A stretch of DNA of 17,671 nt from CAZIRF01 sp964541755 (lineage in GTDB: Bacteria > Spirochaetota > Spirochaetia > Treponematales > Breznakiellaceae), in NCBI GenBank assembly GCA_964541755.1, contig CAZIRF010000051.1:1-17671 (forward strand). Reading direction: 5' to 3'. Position 1 is the stretch's first letter; every line of letters starts with the position of its first letter. The position numbers were made by a program, and so were the translations under genes. Shown here piece by piece: positions 14,978 to 17,671 of this stretch. Below the pieces are notes generated by a model. The model saw only the letters and a list, made by a program, of their open reading frames with translations. It was not told where the DNA came from and ran no database searches.

Positions 14978-17671
14978 TCAAGAAGTGCCGGTTTGTGCAA
15001 GACTGGCGAGCCAGTCGGTAAGCACTTTTTTGAGGCCGTCATCGTTCAATTTGAGGGGTTCTGCGCAATCCGGGCAGTGGAATCGGCCTTCCTTGAGGGT
15101 TTCTTTCACGCAGCCAATGCACCAGGTTTTCCGGCATTGGGGGCAGCTGCCGGCGGGCATGTCGTCGGGGGGCTCTGCAACGAGGCGCAGGGCGCCTTGG
15201 GCTGGCAGGTCGCGCGGGACGTCCCACGTGCGTCCGCAACTGGCGCAATGGATACTGCGGTGGGTTGTCGCCCGTATGGCTGTTTCCAGTTCATCGAGTC
15301 GTTGCGACAGGGGGCTTGCCGGATCCTTGTGCGAGGAGTCCAACGAACGGATGTGGGTGGCCAGGTCGAGGGCTTCCTCTGGGCGGGATTGACGCAGATA
15401 GTTCCAGGCGAGAGTAAACAGGAGGTCCTGATTGTCGGGTTCCAGGTCGAGGGCCATCTTGAGTGCCGCTTCGGCACGGGGAAATTCGCCCTTTTTGGCA
15501 GCGACATAGGCGGTGAGTTCCAGGGTCTTCACGCCGGGGTCGCGCTCACAGGCTTTTGCGAGGAGTTCGTCGGCCTCGCCGTAGCGCCCCTGATCCATAA
15601 TACAGCCGGCCAGATTTCGCAGCTGTTCCGGCTCGTCTCCGGTATTGCGAAGGACCGCGCGAAAAGCCTCTTCCGCTTCTTCAAGACGGCCCAACTGATA
15701 CAGGATATTCCCCCTTGTTGTTCCGACAAGGGGCGCTGCTTGATCTTCAATGCGGTCCAGAATGGCAAGGGCTTCTTCTTCTTCCCCGCGACTGGCTGCG
15801 AGGGCGGCGCGGTTTACGAGGACTTCTTTAACCGGTCCCAAGAGCTCGATAGCCTTTTCCAAGTTTTGCGCCGCCCCGTCGAGGGCCCCGCGTTCCATAT
15901 CGATTTGAGCCGCCATGTTGTAGAGCCAGCCGTCTGCATCGGGGTGGGCGAGTGCGCGAGAGAGTTCCTCGTCGAGCTTTTTGCGATCCTTTTTGATACC
16001 AAGGAGCCAGCGCGACTCAAGCAGGCGAAAGAGAAAGGGAAAGTAATCCGGATCAAGGGCGCAGGCCTCCTCGAGGAGGGGGATGGCCTGTTTGCGGGCT
16101 CCTTCGCGAATAAGGAGGAGGGCCTCGAGGTAGGGGACGGCAGGGTCCAGTATCAGTCTTGATTCTTCCTTTTCTTGGGGAGCCTTGGCGCTTGGTCCTG
16201 GCTGTGCAAGGGTACGAGCGCTCCTGAGGGCAAGCCGGGCTGCGTGCCATTCTTCGCGGGCAAAGTGATATTTTGCGCAGAGGGCGTGGGCCCGGGGATC
16301 GCGGGGGCCGGCTTGGAGGAGTACCGGGAGGAGAAGTCCCAACTCCTCGTAGTCGTCAATTTTGAGGAAATGCGACCCTGCTTCGAGGTAGCGTTCGAGG
16401 GCGATGGTCAATGCGCCAGTGCGCTCGTATTCTTGCGCAGCGTTTTTGAGGAGAATCCCGCGACCGTTGTCGGGTTCTTCTGTCAAAACAGCGGAGGCTG
16501 TGGCACTGGGAGGCTCCGTTTCTGCTTCGTCCCTGTCGGTCTCTTGTGTATGAGCTGTTGATGCGTTAGCTGTTACGGTTTGGGCCGCTGCCTTCTCATA
16601 CTCTGCGGCGGCCTCGGTATGGCGTCCCATGTTGGAAAGTGCATGGGCCAGAAGGCTGCGCTGTACGCGTGAATCGCCCTGTTGCGCGAGGGCTCGGCGG
16701 GTATTCTCCTCGAGTGCGGGGTAGTTCCCCTCAAGGTAGAAGAGGGTGGACTGCCGGTCGAGAATATCGGCGCTCCAGGTCTCCGGCTTCCCTGTTCTGG
16801 CGCAGAGTTCATCGAGGTATGTGCGGGCGTCATCAAGGAGCGCGAGCCGGATGCTCGCATCTATGGCCAAGAGGAGTTCTTCCTCCAGACGATCCTCGCT
16901 GCGCTTCCAGATACGCTGGATCTGTACGAGGGCGGCGCTCGCCTGCCCCATGGCCAAAAAACTGCGGGCGAGGGCCAGTCGGGCTGTCCGGCGCGGGCGC
17001 AGCCACGCAGTCCAGCGTATCCAAGCCTCCTCAACACGGCGTGCCTGGCCTTCCATATCGAGTTTTGCCATGGTAAGCGAGGGACTGCCCGCATCATCGT
17101 AGTTTACAAAGGCGAGTGCCATGGTTCCGGCAGAAAGGGTGTCGTCTTCCACTTCGCCGGCCCAGGTGTTGTTTATAATGAGGGCTATGCGGGTGTCGAT
17201 GGCAATAACCCGCAGCGAAAGCGTACCGGCCGGCCGTTCGTGATCGAGTTCTTCGGGGACCTCGGGGACCTCTGTCCAGGGGATAAGGGTGCGTGGCTTG
17301 CCGTTGAATACGACATCCAGGCGCCACCAGTTCTTGCTGGATACGAGAAAGATGTAGTAGTTGTCATCTTCGTTCTTGCGAAAGATAAGACCCCCGGCTG
17401 TATACCGGCCATCGCTGTTTATGGTGAGCTCGGCCGCAATTTCCATATCTGCAAGTCGCCATTCCTCGAGTTCGGACCAGGCGAGGCAGGACCCGCGACG
17501 CAGGTCCAGGTGAAGGCCTTCCCGGTCGCAATACGTGTGGTGGGTCTCGCAATCTTCATTTTGGAAGCTGCTGCGTACAAAACCATTGCCCGCCAGCTGG
17601 CGGGCCTCATGTCTGTCAATCCTGAAATTGATTGGAGAACAGGGGAGGTCAAGATGACAAGGTGTCCAGAG
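14978..17671 (-). CDS. Large LamG-like/TPR/zinc-ribbon protein, 5' end missing
   Basis: The frame is open to the right edge. The 75 codons before the ATG at 17446 contain no ATG, GTG or TTG, so the start lies outside the window. Numbering from that ATG, residues to about 130 plus most of the upstream codons form a LamG-like sheet (AGGLIFRKNEDDNYYIF, then ALIINNTWAGEV). Residues about 135-720 are TPR-type helical repeats, interrupted near nucleotides 16460-16590 by a Thr/Ala/Glu-rich linker. The end holds four CxxC pairs (Cys734/737, 768/771, 776/779, 791/794), and the last three resemble a RING-like cross-brace. I do not recognise the whole protein. It is probably a scaffold or signalling partner of the kinase, whose ATG is one base downstream. 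The last 54 bases of the window may not belong to this gene. Confidence 0.78.
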   Translation of the reverse strand, partial: LWTPCHLDLPCSPINFRIDRHEARQLAGNGFVRSSFQNEDCETHHTYCDREGLHLDLRRGSCLAWSELEEWRLADMEIAAELTINSDGRYTAGGLIFRKNEDDNYYIFLVSSKNWWRLDVVFNGKPRTLIPWTEVPEVPEELDHERPAGTLSLRVIAIDTRIALIINNTWAGEVEDDTLSAGTMALAFVNYDDAGSPSLTMAKLDMEGQARRVEEAWIRWTAWLRPRRTARLALARSFLAMGQASAALVQIQRIWKRSEDRLEEELLLAIDASIRLALLDDARTYLDELCARTGKPETWSADILDRQSTLFYLEGNYPALEENTRRALAQQGDSRVQRSLLAHALSNMGRHTEAAAEYEKAAAQTVTANASTAHTQETDRDEAETEPPSATASAVLTEEPDNGRGILLKNAAQEYERTGALTIALERYLEAGSHFLKIDDYEELGLLLPVLLQAGPRDPRAHALCAKYHFAREEWHAARLALRSARTLAQPGPSAKAPQEKEESRLILDPAVPYLEALLLIREGARKQAIPLLEEACALDPDYFPFLFRLLESRWLLGIKKDRKKLDEELSRALAHPDADGWLYNMAAQIDMERGALDGAAQNLEKAIELLGPVKEVLVNRAALAASRGEEEEALAILDRIEDQAAPLVGTTRGNILYQLGRLEEAEEAFRAVLRNTGDEPEQLRNLAGCIMDQGRYGEADELLAKACERDPGVKTLELTAYVAAKKGEFPRAEAALKMALDLEPDNQDLLFTLAWNYLRQSRPEEALDLATHIRSLDSSHKDPASPLSQRLDELETAIRATTHRSIHCASCGRTWDVPRDLPAQGALRLVAEPPDDMPAGSCPQCRKTWCIGCVKETLKEGRFHCPDCAEPLKLNDDGLKKVLTDWLASLAQTGTS
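17618..17671 (+). mobile_element. Possible fragment of a fungal Ty3/gypsy-type polyprotein at the window edge
   Basis: On the + strand these 18 codons read NPEIDWRTGEVKMTRCPE. From memory, this closely matches the segment after the protease in fungal Ty3/gypsy polyproteins (a WL..HNPEIDW...TRCP pattern). The codons (AGA, ACA, AGG, TGT, CCA) are also less GC-rich than the flanking gene. If correct, the contig end is chimeric or joins foreign DNA near 17610. The same bases are open on the - strand as part of the large TPR gene, so this is not certain. Confidence 0.4.

Noticed and set aside
14810..16162. A 450-codon + strand frame opposite the kinase and TPR genes
   Set aside because: It is antisense to clear coding sequence, has no recognisable domain, and arises from GC-biased codons of the opposite strand.
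1..17671. tRNA, rRNA or bacterial insertion sequence
   Set aside because: No cloverleaf, rRNA-like segment, transposase motif or terminal inverted repeats with target duplication were seen on reading through both strands.

Overview
The window looks like chromosomal DNA of a spirochaete, most likely Treponema-like. The reasons are four candidate lipoproteins, three with Phe at lipobox position -3 (FGAC, FTSC, FGSC; the fourth reads LLSC), which spirochaetes tolerate better than enterobacteria; an M30-type peptidase lipoprotein; and the general gene content. The genus is an inference. I see no rRNA, tRNA, CRISPR array or bacterial insertion sequence.

Region 1 (1-6177, + strand) is one tight run of five genes for exported proteins: a lipoprotein truncated at the left edge, a secreted lipase-like alpha/beta hydrolase, a beta-propeller-like lipoprotein broken by an in-frame TAG, a small lipoprotein, and an M30-like zinc peptidase lipoprotein. 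Its base composition is lower in G+C than the rest (30/60 in the line at 5401 against 40/60 at 10021), and the change falls at about 6180. A 7-bp tandem repeat fills positions 1-60 and is read as part of the first lipoprotein's leader.

Region 2 (6209-8617, - strand) holds an exonuclease III gene overlapping a rhomboid protease gene by ATGA, then a stretch of nested GC hairpins, then a HAD phosphatase. The exonuclease carries an unusual in-frame insertion built from palindromic and SPAA-type repeats.

Region 3 (8681-12529, + strand) is a compact N-degron operon. Aat adds Leu/Phe to protein N-termini, ClpS recognises such ends, and ClpA unfolds the substrate for ClpP, which is not in the window. 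The 63-bp gap between the exonuclease and clpS holds two candidate overlapping divergent promoters whose predicted start sites fall on or next to the start codons.

Region 4 (12489-17671, - strand) is a three-gene operon: a very large protein (LamG-like domain, TPRs, C-terminal Cys-rich zinc module) cut by the right edge, then a membrane sensor histidine kinase, then an OmpR-type response regulator. The regulator's 3' end overlaps the 3' end of aat.

Both window edges are suspect. The left edge is a simple repeat. The last 54 bases read, on the + strand, as a peptide resembling the segment after the protease in fungal Ty3/gypsy polyproteins. Either edge could be a chimeric or misassembled end.
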